In this document: piece after piece, positions 18,680-26,850 of the stretch
How the letters are laid out: every line of letters begins with the position of its first letter
Position numbering within the stretch: the stretch's first letter is position 1
DNA from: DASYKS01 sp035995205
Lineage (GTDB): Bacteria; Acidobacteriota; Thermoanaerobaculia; Multivoradales; UBA5704
DNA length: 64,000 nucleotides
Direction: 5' to 3'
NCBI GenBank assembly: GCA_035995205.1
Contig: DASYKS010000023.1
Span: 1-64,000, forward strand
Position numbers and translations under genes: made by a program
The notes under the pieces: generated by a model
What the model saw: the letters and a program-made list of their open reading frames with translations, nothing else
The model's database searches: none
Told to the model about the DNA's origin: nothing

Positions 18680-18749
18680 GCTTGGGAAGTAAGAGGGCGT
18701 TTAGCTCCTGCAATTTCAGCTCGTTGCACGATTCCCGGTAGTCTCGAAA

Positions 18750-18778
18750 ACGTCCCGTTTCGACCCCTCGCTTACACT
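18750..18778 (+). promoter_or_regulatory. Candidate promoter of the second NRPS gene
   Basis: TACACT (18773-18778) with GTCC 17 bases upstream precedes the second NRPS start by about 50 bases and resembles the stretch upstream of the first NRPS gene. If real, the second gene has its own promoter besides read-through. The remaining spacer (18680-18749) shows no hairpin or ORF that I can support. Confidence 0.3.
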
Positions 18779-18824
18779 ACCTGAGCCGAGAGACCCGAGC
18801 CGAAGGGCAAGGAGAGAGAGCCGG

Positions 18825-21800
18825 ATGAGCAGTATCGACGATCTGGGCAGCGCCGCCGGGCTTTCGGAGCAGGACCGAGAGCTGCTCGCGCTGTTGCTCG
18901 CCGAAGAGGGGGTGGAGCTGGCTCCCAGCAAGGCGATCCCCCGGCGCGCGGCGGAGCTGTCGGGCGAGGCGCCTCTTTCCTGGTCGCAGGAGCGGTTGTG
19001 GGTGATCGACCGGATGGCGCCGGGCACTTCGACGCTCGACATTCCGGTCTCCGTGCGGCTGCTTGGCCGGCTGGATCGCGGCGTGCTGGCGCGCTGCTTC
19101 GCCGAGATCGCCCGCCGTCACGAGTCGCTGCGCACCCGGTTCATCGCGCGCGGCGGGGTGCCGCGCCAGGTGATCGATCCGCCGCTTTCGCCGTCGGACT
19201 CGAAGCGTGCGGTGGCGCAGCCTTTGATCGATCTGGCCGGCCTAGCGGCCGAGCGCTGGGACGTCGAGTTGCACCGCCTCGCCGCCGAGGACACCCGGCG
19301 GTCGTTCGACCTCGCGCGCGGTCCGCTGTTTTCCACCGTCTTGATCCGACGAAGCCCGGACGAGCACGCGCTGCTGCTCAACATCCATCACATCGTGACC
19401 GACGGCTGGTCGATGGGCGTGTTGATCGGCGAGCTTTCGGCGCTCTACCCCAGGATCGCCGCGGCGACGGCGGCCGGCGCGCCGGGGACGTTCGAACCGC
19501 TGCCCGAGCTGCCGGTGCAGTACGCCGATTTCGCCGTCTGGCAGCGCGAGCGATTGGGGGTGGACGAGGGTTTTGCCGAGCAGCTCGCCTATTGGCGACA
19601 GCTTCTGGCCGCCGTGCCCCCCCTGGAGTTGCCGACCGATCGACCGCGCCCGGCGGTGCAGACCTTCCGCGGCGGCAGCGAGGTCCGGGTGTTGCCGGCT
19701 CACCTCGCCGCGGGGCTCGCCGAGCTGGCGCGCTCGCTGAGCGCCACGCCCTACATGGTGCTGCTCGCGGTCTTCTCCCTGGTGCTTGGCCGCCACGCCG
19801 GGCAGGAGGATTTCGCAATCGGCAGCCCGATCGCCGGCCGCGGCCGGCCGGAGCTCGAAGGGCTGATCGGGTTCTTTCTCAACTCGCTCGCGCTGCGCGC
19901 CGACCTGTCGGGCAACCCGACCTTCCGCGCCCTGGTCGGGCGAACGCGCGACACCGCGCTGTCCGCCTTCGCGAACCAGGACGTGCCGTTCGAGCGTTTG
20001 CTCTCCGAGCTGGATGTCGAGCGGGATCTGTCGCGGACGCCGATCTTCCAGGTTCTGCTCAACATGCTTAACCTGCCGCGCGCCGAAGCGCGGTTCGAGG
20101 GGCTGGCGATCGAGCCGATCTCGGTGCCCGAGGCCGAGTCGAAATTCGACCTCACCGTTTACGCTTCCGAATCCCCAGAGGGCCTGGCGCTGCGGCTGGT
20201 CTACAACGCCGACCTGTTCCGGCCCGAGCGGATGCGTGAGCTGCTCGCCCAGCTGGACGGCGCACTGGTCCAGGCGCTCGCGGCGCCCGATCGGCCGATC
20301 TCCCAGATCCGCCTGCGCACTGCTGCCGCCGACGCTGTCCTGCCCGATCCGAAAACGCCGCTCGACGCCTCCTGGCGGGGGTCGGTGGCCGATCTGTTCC
20401 TCGCCCAGGCGGCGCGCCGGCCGGAGCGGCTCGCGGTGGTCGATCGGACAGGTTCATGGACCTATGGCGAGCTGGCCGAAGCGTCGGCGCGGATCGCCGC
20501 GCGGTTGAACCACACCGGAGAAGGAAGCCCAGGCCTGGCGCGCGGCGACCGGGTGGCGATCTGGGCGCACCGGAGCGCGCCGCTGCCCGCCGCGGTGCTC
20601 GGCGCGCTACGCGCCGGAGGGGCGTTTGCGATGCTCGATCCGGCCTACCCGGCGGAGCGGATCATCGCAATGCTCGATCTCGCCCAGCCGCGGGCGTTCG
20701 TCCGTCTGGCGGCAGCCGGACCGTTGCCGGCCGAGGTCGACCAATGGCTCGCGCGCGCCGGGGCGATCCGGATCGACCTGCCCGCCGGAGGAGCGATCGC
20801 GGTGCTTGCGGCACTGCCCACGGCTCCGTTCGCCGGTCCGGCGATCGAGATCGGTCCCCATGACCGGGCGCTCGTGGCATTCACCTCGGGCTCGACCGGC
20901 GCGCCGAAAGGGATCGTCGGCCGGCACGGGCCGCTGTCCCACTTCCTCCCCTGGCAGTGCGCGGAATTCGCGCTTGGGGAGGGTGACGTGTTCAGCCTGC
21001 TCTCGGGTCTCGCGCACGATCCGCTGCAGCGCGATCTGTTCACGCCGCTCTGCATCGGCGCGAAGATCGCCGTGCCGGACCCCGTCGACATCACCACCCC
21101 CGGCCGGCTCGCGGCCTGGATGGCGGAGCGCCGCGTCTCGGTCGCCCATCTCACCCCGGCGATGGGGCAGCTGATCGCCGAGTCCGCCGAGCTGGCCGCT
21201 TCGCGCGGCGCGCCGGTGGCGATCCCCTCGCTTCGTCGCGCGCTGCTGGTAGGCGACGCGCTCACCCGGCTCGACGTCGCGCGGCTCGAACGAATCGCGC
21301 CGAACCTCACCTGCATCAACCTCTACGGCTCGACCGAGACCCAGCGCGCGGTGGCCTATCACGTGGTCGAACGTTCCTCGGCGGGCGAGATTTCGTCCGC
21401 CTCCTCGCTCCTTCGGGTGCCTTCGGCAGCGGCCAGTCGCTCCAGGGCGGACGAACCCTCGCCCGGGACTCAACGCGAGGTCCTGCCGCTCGGCCGCGGG
21501 ATGAAAGACGTGCAGCTCTTGGTGCTCGACGCCGAAGGACGCCCGGCCGGCTTCGGCGAAGTTGGAGAGATCGCGGTGCGCAGCCCGCACCTGGCGGCCG
21601 GCTATCTCGGCGATGCGGAGCTTACGCGGCGGCGTTTCGTGCCCGCCCCGAACGCGGCAGCGTCGGGCGACCCGACCGACCGGATGTACAGGACCGGCGA
21701 CCTCGGCCGCTATTCCCTGAACGGCGAAGTCGAGTTCGTCGCCCGCGCCGACGCGCAGGTAAAGATCCGCGGTTTCCGCATCGAGCCGGCGGAGATCGAA

Positions 21801-22445
21801 GCGGCGCTGGCGCGCCATCCGGGAGTGCGCGAGGCGGTGGTCGTCGCGCTTTACGCCGAGAACGGCGCGGGGGACACCAAGCGCCTAGTGGCCTATTTCG
21901 TCGTACCCCCGGGCGCGCCGGAACCGGCGGCCGAAGAGCTCGGCGAGTTCCTGCGCGCCCGGCTGCCCGAGTACATGGTGCCGTCGCTGTGGATGGCGCT
22001 CGACCGGTTGCCGCTCACGCCAAACGGCAAGATCGACCGCCGGGCGCTCCCCGCGCCGCGCGCGGCCTCGACCGCCGCGGCCGAGTACGTGGCGCCGAAA
22101 ACCGAGACCGAGCGCACCATCGCCGAGGTCTGGCGCGAAGTGCTGAACCTCGATCGGGTCGGCCGTCACGACAAGTTCTTCGCCCTCGGCGGCCATTCCC
22201 TCCTGCTGGTCCGCGCGCACGGCCGCCTCGCCGAAAGACTAGGGCGCGAGATCGCGGTGATCGACCTGTTCCGCCATCCCGACGTGGCGTCGCTCGGCCG
22301 GTTCCTGGACGGCGGCAGCGAATCCGAGGTCGCTGAGGTCGAAGCGCGCGCTGGAGCGATCGAAGCCGGAAAAGACCGCCGTCGGATGCGGCTCGAACGC
22401 AGGCAGGGGGCCGGCGCGGGCGGCTCTGCCGGCGGGGACGAGTGA
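18825..22445 (+). CDS. Single-module NRPS (C-A-T) with a Lys2-like adenylation domain
   Basis: A 1206-residue NRPS. A short helical N-terminus (LSEQDRELLALLLAEEGVE) may dock to the first NRPS. It is followed by a C domain (HHIVTDGWS, H188), an A domain (~520-1080; FTSGSTGAPKG, YRTGDLGRY, NGKIDRRAL) and a T domain (GGHSLL, Ser ~1125), then a basic Gly-rich tail. The A domain has the hallmarks of alpha-aminoadipate reductase Lys2 (GLAHDPLQRDLFTPL, VAHLTPAMGQLI, LYGSTETQRAVAY). My aligned code DPRHLVLRAK matches yeast Lys2 DPRHFVMRAK at eight of ten positions. Unlike Lys2 there is no reductase domain, and no thioesterase. A dispersed repeat interrupts the A domain near 21399. ATG 18825 has AAGGAGAGAGAG upstream. 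Confidence 0.93.
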   Translation: MSSIDDLGSAAGLSEQDRELLALLLAEEGVELAPSKAIPRRAAELSGEAPLSWSQERLWVIDRMAPGTSTLDIPVSVRLLGRLDRGVLARCFAEIARRHESLRTRFIARGGVPRQVIDPPLSPSDSKRAVAQPLIDLAGLAAERWDVELHRLAAEDTRRSFDLARGPLFSTVLIRRSPDEHALLLNIHHIVTDGWSMGVLIGELSALYPRIAAATAAGAPGTFEPLPELPVQYADFAVWQRERLGVDEGFAEQLAYWRQLLAAVPPLELPTDRPRPAVQTFRGGSEVRVLPAHLAAGLAELARSLSATPYMVLLAVFSLVLGRHAGQEDFAIGSPIAGRGRPELEGLIGFFLNSLALRADLSGNPTFRALVGRTRDTALSAFANQDVPFERLLSELDVERDLSRTPIFQVLLNMLNLPRAEARFEGLAIEPISVPEAESKFDLTVYASESPEGLALRLVYNADLFRPERMRELLAQLDGALVQALAAPDRPISQIRLRTAAADAVLPDPKTPLDASWRGSVADLFLAQAARRPERLAVVDRTGSWTYGELAEASARIAARLNHTGEGSPGLARGDRVAIWAHRSAPLPAAVLGALRAGGAFAMLDPAYPAERIIAMLDLAQPRAFVRLAAAGPLPAEVDQWLARAGAIRIDLPAGGAIAVLAALPTAPFAGPAIEIGPHDRALVAFTSGSTGAPKGIVGRHGPLSHFLPWQCAEFALGEGDVFSLLSGLAHDPLQRDLFTPLCIGAKIAVPDPVDITTPGRLAAWMAERRVSVAHLTPAMGQLIAESAELAASRGAPVAIPSLRRALLVGDALTRLDVARLERIAPNLTCINLYGSTETQRAVAYHVVERSSAGEISSASSLLRVPSAAASRSRADEPSPGTQREVLPLGRGMKDVQLLVLDAEGRPAGFGEVGEIAVRSPHLAAGYLGDAELTRRRFVPAPNAAASGDPTDRMYRTGDLGRYSLNGEVEFVARADAQVKIRGFRIEPAEIEAALARHPGVREAVVVALYAENGAGDTKRLVAYFVVPPGAPEPAAEELGEFLRARLPEYMVPSLWMALDRLPLTPNGKIDRRALPAPRAASTAAAEYVAPKTETERTIAEVWREVLNLDRVGRHDKFFALGGHSLLLVRAHGRLAERLGREIAVIDLFRHPDVASLGRFLDGGSESEVAEVEARAGAIEAGKDRRRMRLERRQGAGAGGSAGGDE
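21399..21440. repeat. 42-bp dispersed repeat, copy 1 (inside the NRPS A domain)
   Basis: This stretch matches 44320-44361 at 39 of 42 positions in the same orientation (shared core CTCGCTCCTTCGGG, then CGGCAGC and CCAGTCGC). Weaker similarity extends to about 21474. Here it codes for extra residues between the QRAVAYHVV and EVLPLGRG segments of the adenylation domain, a place where Lys2 has a variable loop. The frame is preserved. Confidence 0.7.
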
Positions 22446-22859
22446 TGAATCGGCGAGCCCTATCGTCCGCTATGCGCTGGCCGGGGGCGATCGACTGAAG
22501 TTTTTCCCTGGGAGCGCCGAGCACCAGCTCGGCAACCGCGGCGGTGAAGATCGCTCCAGTGGCCGAAGGGATGCTCCTCGTCTTCCTCAACGACCCGCTG
22601 TTTCGGCGGAGGCGGCGGTCCCAGGACAAACACACGTGCTGTTCGAGTTTGACCCGGGAGCTTGAGCACCTCGCCTCGTGCCCCCGGCGGGTGATCCTCC
22701 AAGGATCTCCGTCGGGCAGGAGGTATTTCACGTCAGGCAGAGAAGAATCTCCGCAGGCTATATAAGAATCCGCGTCGGCTATATAAGAATCGCCGGCAGC
22801 TATATAAGAATCCACGCCGGGAGAAAATCGCCATCCGGTCCGCGCTTTTCCTGGAACAG
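22446..22859. other. 414-bp intergenic region without a supported gene
   Basis: Between the NRPS stop and the convergent membrane-protein gene I see no credible coding sequence; the short frames here have no RBS and atypical composition. The region holds an AT-rich triple repeat (described separately). No U-tract terminator is evident after the NRPS operon. Confidence 0.6.
22757..22812. repeat. Three AT-rich 14-bp direct repeats with an exact 21-bp period
   Basis: GCTATATAAGAATC occurs at 22757-22770, 22778-22791 and 22799-22812, identical each time with variable 7-bp spacers. A degraded fourth unit (AGAAGAATC) lies 21 bp before the first. The motif stands out against the GC-rich background. 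Two helical turns per unit would place a bound protein on one face of the DNA. Read on the minus strand it encodes DSYIA heptads, but no start or open gene supports translation. Confidence 0.75.
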
Positions 22860-24443
22860 CTACCGCAGCGGCCGCTCCACCAAAAACCACCGCCCCGCCC
22901 GCTTCACCTGCATCTCGGCGAGGTGCGGGCCGAATGCCGCCATCAGTCGCTCCGCCCCGCCCCGCACGAGAAAATACCGGTAGTGCAAGCCATGCCGGCC
23001 GTAGTCGAACTTCTGCGGGTTCCACTCGTCCCACTCCGCGAGCAGCGGGTCGTCCTCGTTCCTGCCCGGCCGGTAGGCGACGGGGGAGTTGAAGAACTGG
23101 GCGAACGAGAAATGGATCCGCCCGCCTTTGGCGACCTGGTAATAGGCGGGGGTGTGGATCAGCACCGGCGGTTCGTCCCAGCCGTGCGAGCCGTGCTCGC
23201 CGCCGGGTTCGTAGATCAGGCCGGCGAGCGACTGGCCCGGCTCGGTTTGATCGAGCAGCTCGCCCAAGCCTTCCGTTTCGGAGGCGAAGCCGAGGAAGCC
23301 GGCGGCCGTTCGCATCCACTGCCCGGCGAGCAGTCCGGCCACGAGCAGCGCGGCGAGCCTCCAGCGCCGCGAGGCCTCGGGAGGGCAGGGGAGACCCGCG
23401 ATCGCCACCATCACAGCGAGCGGCAGCAGGCGATCCGAGACCAAGTAGCCGCGCGTGTAGTTGGGCAGGACGAAGTAGAGCAGCGCGATCCAGGCGCCGA
23501 GCGAAAGGAACCGGGTGCGGTAGAGCGCGCCGCCGTCGCTGTCGCTTCCTGACTCCGGCTCGGAGCGCGGCACGGAGAGCACCAGGAGCACGACCAGGAG
23601 GATCGCCGTGAGCAGGTAGCAAGCGCCGTCCGCGGCGCCGGAAAAGAGGATCGAGGGGATGTGCGCAACCCGCGCGGTGAAAGGGGCGAAGTGGGACGGC
23701 TCCGCCGCCAGTCGCTGCTGATAGCCGGTCATCACCTCAGAGGCATGTAAGTGAGCCCAGGCGAGAACCCCCGCCCCCAGCGCGAGCCCCGGAATCAGCG
23801 AGGAGAGCCAGAGCGCCAGGCGCGGGAAGCTCGGACGGCGCACGAGCGCGAGCCAGCCCACCGCGCCGGCAAAGACGAGCAGAAACTCCAGATGCACGGT
23901 GTAGAACGACAGGCCGAGCGCGGCGAGGATCGTCCAGGATTTACCGCCGAACGGTCGGTCGAAGAACCGGTCTGCCAGCGCAACGCCGAGCAGCACCAGA
24001 GGGTAGGCGAGCAGGTTGTCGACAAACCCCCAAGCGAACGCGTCGTTGTAGGTTGGTGCGAGCGCCAGCAGCGCGTACCACTCCGGCCGGCCCGTACGGC
24101 GGCAGAGGAGAGCGGCGGCGAGCGGCACGGCGAGCAAAGAGAGCGAGAGGACGAGCTTGCCCGCCGCCTCGATCGGCACCAGGTACCCCAGACCTGCGGT
24201 GAGCATCTCGAACAGCCCTTGCGGCCGGAGGAGCACGATCTCGTAGGTCTGGCGCAATGCCCGGGCCGGGTCGCCGTAGAAGCGGAGGATCGAAGCCGCG
24301 GCGAGCTGCTGCGGGTAATCCACCATCGGCAGGAACCGGACCAGCCAGAGCGGCAGGACCCAAAGCGCGCCGGCCAGGACGAGCCTGAGCGGCGTCCGGC
24401 GCGGCGGAGTTTCGCCTCCGGAGGGGATCGAAGGGTCGGTCAT
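22860..24443 (-). CDS. Polytopic membrane protein, uncharacterised
   Basis: A 527-residue inner-membrane protein with roughly ten or more hydrophobic segments (for example LVLAGALWVLPLWLVRFLP, LLTAILLVVLLVLSV) and a soluble C-terminal ~110 residues ending at TAG/CGG near 22860. The fold type (long polytopic region, short conserved MVDYPQQLAAA after the first helix) recalls uncharacterised glycosyltransferase-like or mannosyltransferase-like membrane families, but no DD/DE catalytic motif is clear, so I do not assign a reaction. I chose ATG 24443 (MTDPSIPSGGE); the frame extends upstream only as a shadow of the divergent gene, which starts 28 bases away. Confidence 0.75.
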   Translation of the reverse strand: MTDPSIPSGGETPPRRTPLRLVLAGALWVLPLWLVRFLPMVDYPQQLAAASILRFYGDPARALRQTYEIVLLRPQGLFEMLTAGLGYLVPIEAAGKLVLSLSLLAVPLAAALLCRRTGRPEWYALLALAPTYNDAFAWGFVDNLLAYPLVLLGVALADRFFDRPFGGKSWTILAALGLSFYTVHLEFLLVFAGAVGWLALVRRPSFPRLALWLSSLIPGLALGAGVLAWAHLHASEVMTGYQQRLAAEPSHFAPFTARVAHIPSILFSGAADGACYLLTAILLVVLLVLSVPRSEPESGSDSDGGALYRTRFLSLGAWIALLYFVLPNYTRGYLVSDRLLPLAVMVAIAGLPCPPEASRRWRLAALLVAGLLAGQWMRTAAGFLGFASETEGLGELLDQTEPGQSLAGLIYEPGGEHGSHGWDEPPVLIHTPAYYQVAKGGRIHFSFAQFFNSPVAYRPGRNEDDPLLAEWDEWNPQKFDYGRHGLHYRYFLVRGGAERLMAAFGPHLAEMQVKRAGRWFLVERPLR

Positions 24444-24471
24444 CGGTCCGGCATCGTACACTCTGCCTCTC

Positions 24472-25794
24472 GTGGCTACTTCATCTCTCGTTCGCCCGGC
24501 TCGCGCCGTCGGCCTGGTCCTCGTCGCCGCCCTGCTCGCCGGGGCCGCTCCGGCTCGCGGCGACCAGGTCCGGGTGCTCGACTCCGTGCTCGAAGCCGCG
24601 GCCTCGCGGGTCGAGGGTGTGCTCGGCGCCAAGGGGGAGATCCTCACCTCGACGTTCATCGTCGGCGACGATCCGTTCTCGCTGGGCGCGCTCGCGTTGC
24701 TGCGCGATGCGGCGCGCCGCGGTATCTCGGTCAAGCTCCTGGTCGACAGTCAATGGAACAAGATCCCGGCCGCGGTCCAGGCGCACCTGGTCGACGAAGG
24801 GATCGAGATCCGCACGTATCACCCGTTCGTCTGGGGCAACCTCCACTGGCTGACCCGCCGCCTGCACGACAAGCTGGTCATCGTCGACGGCGAGGTGTTG
24901 ATCGCCGGGGGGCGCAACATCGAGAGCCCGTATTTCGGTCTCGGCCCGGCGCAGGTCGGCCGGCGGAACTATCTCGATTGCGACGTCGAAGTCCGGGGTG
25001 CGCTGGCGGCGGAGGCGCGCACCTACTTTCTCGCGCTGTGGGAGAGCCATCACGTCAAGGAGCGGAAGCGACCGGCCTCCGCCGCGGCGAAGGCCGCCGC
25101 CGCGCGCCAACTGGACACGTATCAGGCGTGGCTGAACGCGCGGATCGAAATCGCCCGGAAGGACGGCGTTCCTCTGCTCGACGTGCCGACACCGGTCGAG
25201 CACCTCCGCTTCCTGCACGATCCGATCGGGCGGAAAGACCCGGAGCTCGGGGTCGGGCCCGAGCTGCTCGCGCGTCTGGATTCGGCGCAGGTATCGATCA
25301 CGATCGAATCGCCCTATCTGATCCCCACCCGCGCGTTTCGCCGTGGGCTCGCCCGCGCGCTCGAACGGGGAGTTTCGGTTCGCATCCTCACCAACTCGCT
25401 GTCGACCACCGACAACCTCTGGGCGCAGGCGGGCTATGTCGGCAGCAAGCGCCGGCTGGTCGAAAGCGGCATCGACCTGTGGGAGTACCACGGCGACGAG
25501 AGCCTGCATTCGAAGGTGGCGGTGATCGACGGCCGTTGGTTGATCGTTGGCTCGTTCAATCTCGATCCGCGCTCCGAGTACCTGAATTCGGAGATCGCCG
25601 TCGAAGTCGACAGCCCCGCGCTGGTTGCCATCGAAGAAGAGATCATCGCGACCCACCTGAAAAGCTCCTGGCGGATCGACGAGAGGGGGTTTCCGGAAGG
25701 ATCGAGCGAGCGCTTTCCGGGCGTGCCGAAGAGCAAGGTGAGGAAGCTTCGGTGGCTCAAGCTGCTCGCGCCGTTGATCCGCAGCCAGCTGTGA
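24472..25794 (+). CDS. Phospholipase D-like protein (cardiolipin synthase/PLD superfamily), exported
   Basis: A 440-residue PLD-superfamily protein with a typical Sec signal peptide (AVGLVLVAALLAGAAPARG) after a GTG start. Both catalytic HKD motifs are intact: HDKLVIVDGEVLIAGGRN in the first half and HSKVAVIDGRWLIVGSFN in the second, each with the downstream Asn. Such enzymes cleave or transfer phosphatidyl groups through a phospho-His intermediate. The signal peptide places it in the periplasm or envelope, where a phospholipase or cardiolipin synthase-like role is possible. The promoter region is shared with the divergent membrane protein; a TACACT element lies at 24458-24463. It converges on the desaturase gene. 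Confidence 0.88.
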   Translation: MATSSLVRPARAVGLVLVAALLAGAAPARGDQVRVLDSVLEAAASRVEGVLGAKGEILTSTFIVGDDPFSLGALALLRDAARRGISVKLLVDSQWNKIPAAVQAHLVDEGIEIRTYHPFVWGNLHWLTRRLHDKLVIVDGEVLIAGGRNIESPYFGLGPAQVGRRNYLDCDVEVRGALAAEARTYFLALWESHHVKERKRPASAAAKAAAARQLDTYQAWLNARIEIARKDGVPLLDVPTPVEHLRFLHDPIGRKDPELGVGPELLARLDSAQVSITIESPYLIPTRAFRRGLARALERGVSVRILTNSLSTTDNLWAQAGYVGSKRRLVESGIDLWEYHGDESLHSKVAVIDGRWLIVGSFNLDPRSEYLNSEIAVEVDSPALVAIEEEIIATHLKSSWRIDERGFPEGSSERFPGVPKSKVRKLRWLKLLAPLIRSQL

Positions 25795-25843
25795 ATCGCC
25801 GGCCCGATCCCGCGGCGGCCGCGGGTGCCCCGGTAGCTGAAAC

Positions 25844-26719
25844 TCAGCTCGCCGGCCGCGCCACCGGCCGGAGATGGCCTTTCACCACGTGCCGGGGCGG
25901 CTTTCGCAGGTCCCAGATCAAGCCCGTCCACGACAGCGCTTTGAGCACGTAGAACGTCGGATCGAGCTCCCACCAGAAGAAGCCCTGGTTCGCCGAGCTG
26001 CGGTAGAAGTGGTGGTTGTTGTGCCACCCTTCGCCGAGGGTGAGAAGCGCGAGGAACCAGTTGTTGCGGCTGGTGTCGGCCGTCGGATAACGCCGGGTGC
26101 CGAACAGGTGGGCGAGCGAGTTGATCGTGAACGTGCCGTGCAGAAGCAGCACGGTCGAGACGAAGAAGCCCCAAAACAGCGCGGGGAGCCCGCCCCAGAC
26201 GAAGAGCGCCGTCGCGAGCGCCGCCGGGGGAAGCGCGTACCAGCGATCGAGCCAGCGCAGCTCCGGATAGCGCGCGAGGTCGGCCACCCGGGCGAAATCC
26301 GTTTCGTTGTTGCGCGGCGAGAGGATCCAGCCGACGTGCGCCCACCAGAGCCCGCGTAGCGTGGGGGAGTGGACGTCCTCCTCCTGATCTGCGAACCGGT
26401 GATGCCGGCGGTGGTGGGCGGCCCACCAGAGAATGCCCTTCTGGCCGCTCGACATCGCGAGCCAGGCGAAGAGGAATTGGCCGACCCGGCTGGTCTTGAA
26501 CGAGCGATGGGAAAAATAGCGGTGGTATCCCGCGGTGACGCCGAACATGCGGACGAAGTAGAGCCCGATCGCGAGCCCCACCCAGCGCGGCTCGAACGGG
26601 ACGAAGAGCGCGCCGAGCGCGCCGAGGTGGACGAGCGAAAAGGGGATCGAGTTGGCGAGCCGGGGGCGGTCCGCGGGGTCGGATGCGGCTCGGGGGACGG
26701 CCGGTGCGGCGATGGACAT
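25844..26719 (-). CDS. Membrane fatty-acid desaturase (acyl-CoA delta-9 type)
   Basis: A 291-residue membrane di-iron desaturase. The three histidine boxes are present in order: HRYFSH, HRRHHR and NNHHF, with hydrophobic spans before the first box and between boxes two and three. The family introduces a double bond into acyl chains of lipids or acyl-CoA using O2 and an electron donor; the AGYHRYFSHRSFKTS context is that of delta-9 acyl-CoA/acyl-lipid enzymes. I start at ATG 26719 (MSIAAPAV); ATG 26743 is possible. It lies next to the phospholipase D-like gene, so both may serve membrane-lipid remodelling (inference). Confidence 0.9.
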   Translation of the reverse strand: MSIAAPAVPRAASDPADRPRLANSIPFSLVHLGALGALFVPFEPRWVGLAIGLYFVRMFGVTAGYHRYFSHRSFKTSRVGQFLFAWLAMSSGQKGILWWAAHHRRHHRFADQEEDVHSPTLRGLWWAHVGWILSPRNNETDFARVADLARYPELRWLDRWYALPPAALATALFVWGGLPALFWGFFVSTVLLLHGTFTINSLAHLFGTRRYPTADTSRNNWFLALLTLGEGWHNNHHFYRSSANQGFFWWELDPTFYVLKALSWTGLIWDLRKPPRHVVKGHLRPVARPAS

Positions 26720-26778
26720 GGCTTTGGCTTCGCTCCTTCGCATTGCATCATACGACCGGGCGGGAGGAAGCGAGAAAC

Positions 26779-26808
26779 AAAAAACCGGCCGATCTTCCGA
26801 TCGGCCGG
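26779..26808 (-). terminator. Rho-independent terminator after the di-haem oxidoreductase gene
   Basis: On the minus strand a perfect 10-bp stem (CCGGCCGATC / GATCGGCCGG, 26785-26808) with a GGAA tetraloop is followed by TTTTTTG. It sits 43 bases after the stop of the upstream minus-strand gene and isolates it from the desaturase. Confidence 0.92.
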
Positions 26809-26850
26809 CCCGGGTTCGACTCAAGCGATGCGATGGCGCTCGTCGTGACC

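Noticed and set aside
22757..22812. CRISPR array
   Set aside because: Only three 14-bp repeats with 7-bp spacers and no cas genes; outside CRISPR dimensions.
22015..23622. Minus-strand frame with DSYIA heptads across the triple repeat
   Set aside because: No start codon or RBS near the repeats and the frame differs from the genuine membrane-protein gene; treated as a DNA repeat.
24444..24734. N-terminal extension of the membrane protein to 624 residues
   Set aside because: The extra ~97 residues are Ser/Arg/Thr-rich and lie opposite the signal-peptide region of the divergent PLD-like gene.
26810..26830. tRNA-like GGGTTCGACTC
   Set aside because: No acceptor stem or cloverleaf around it; it is the flank of the terminator hairpin.
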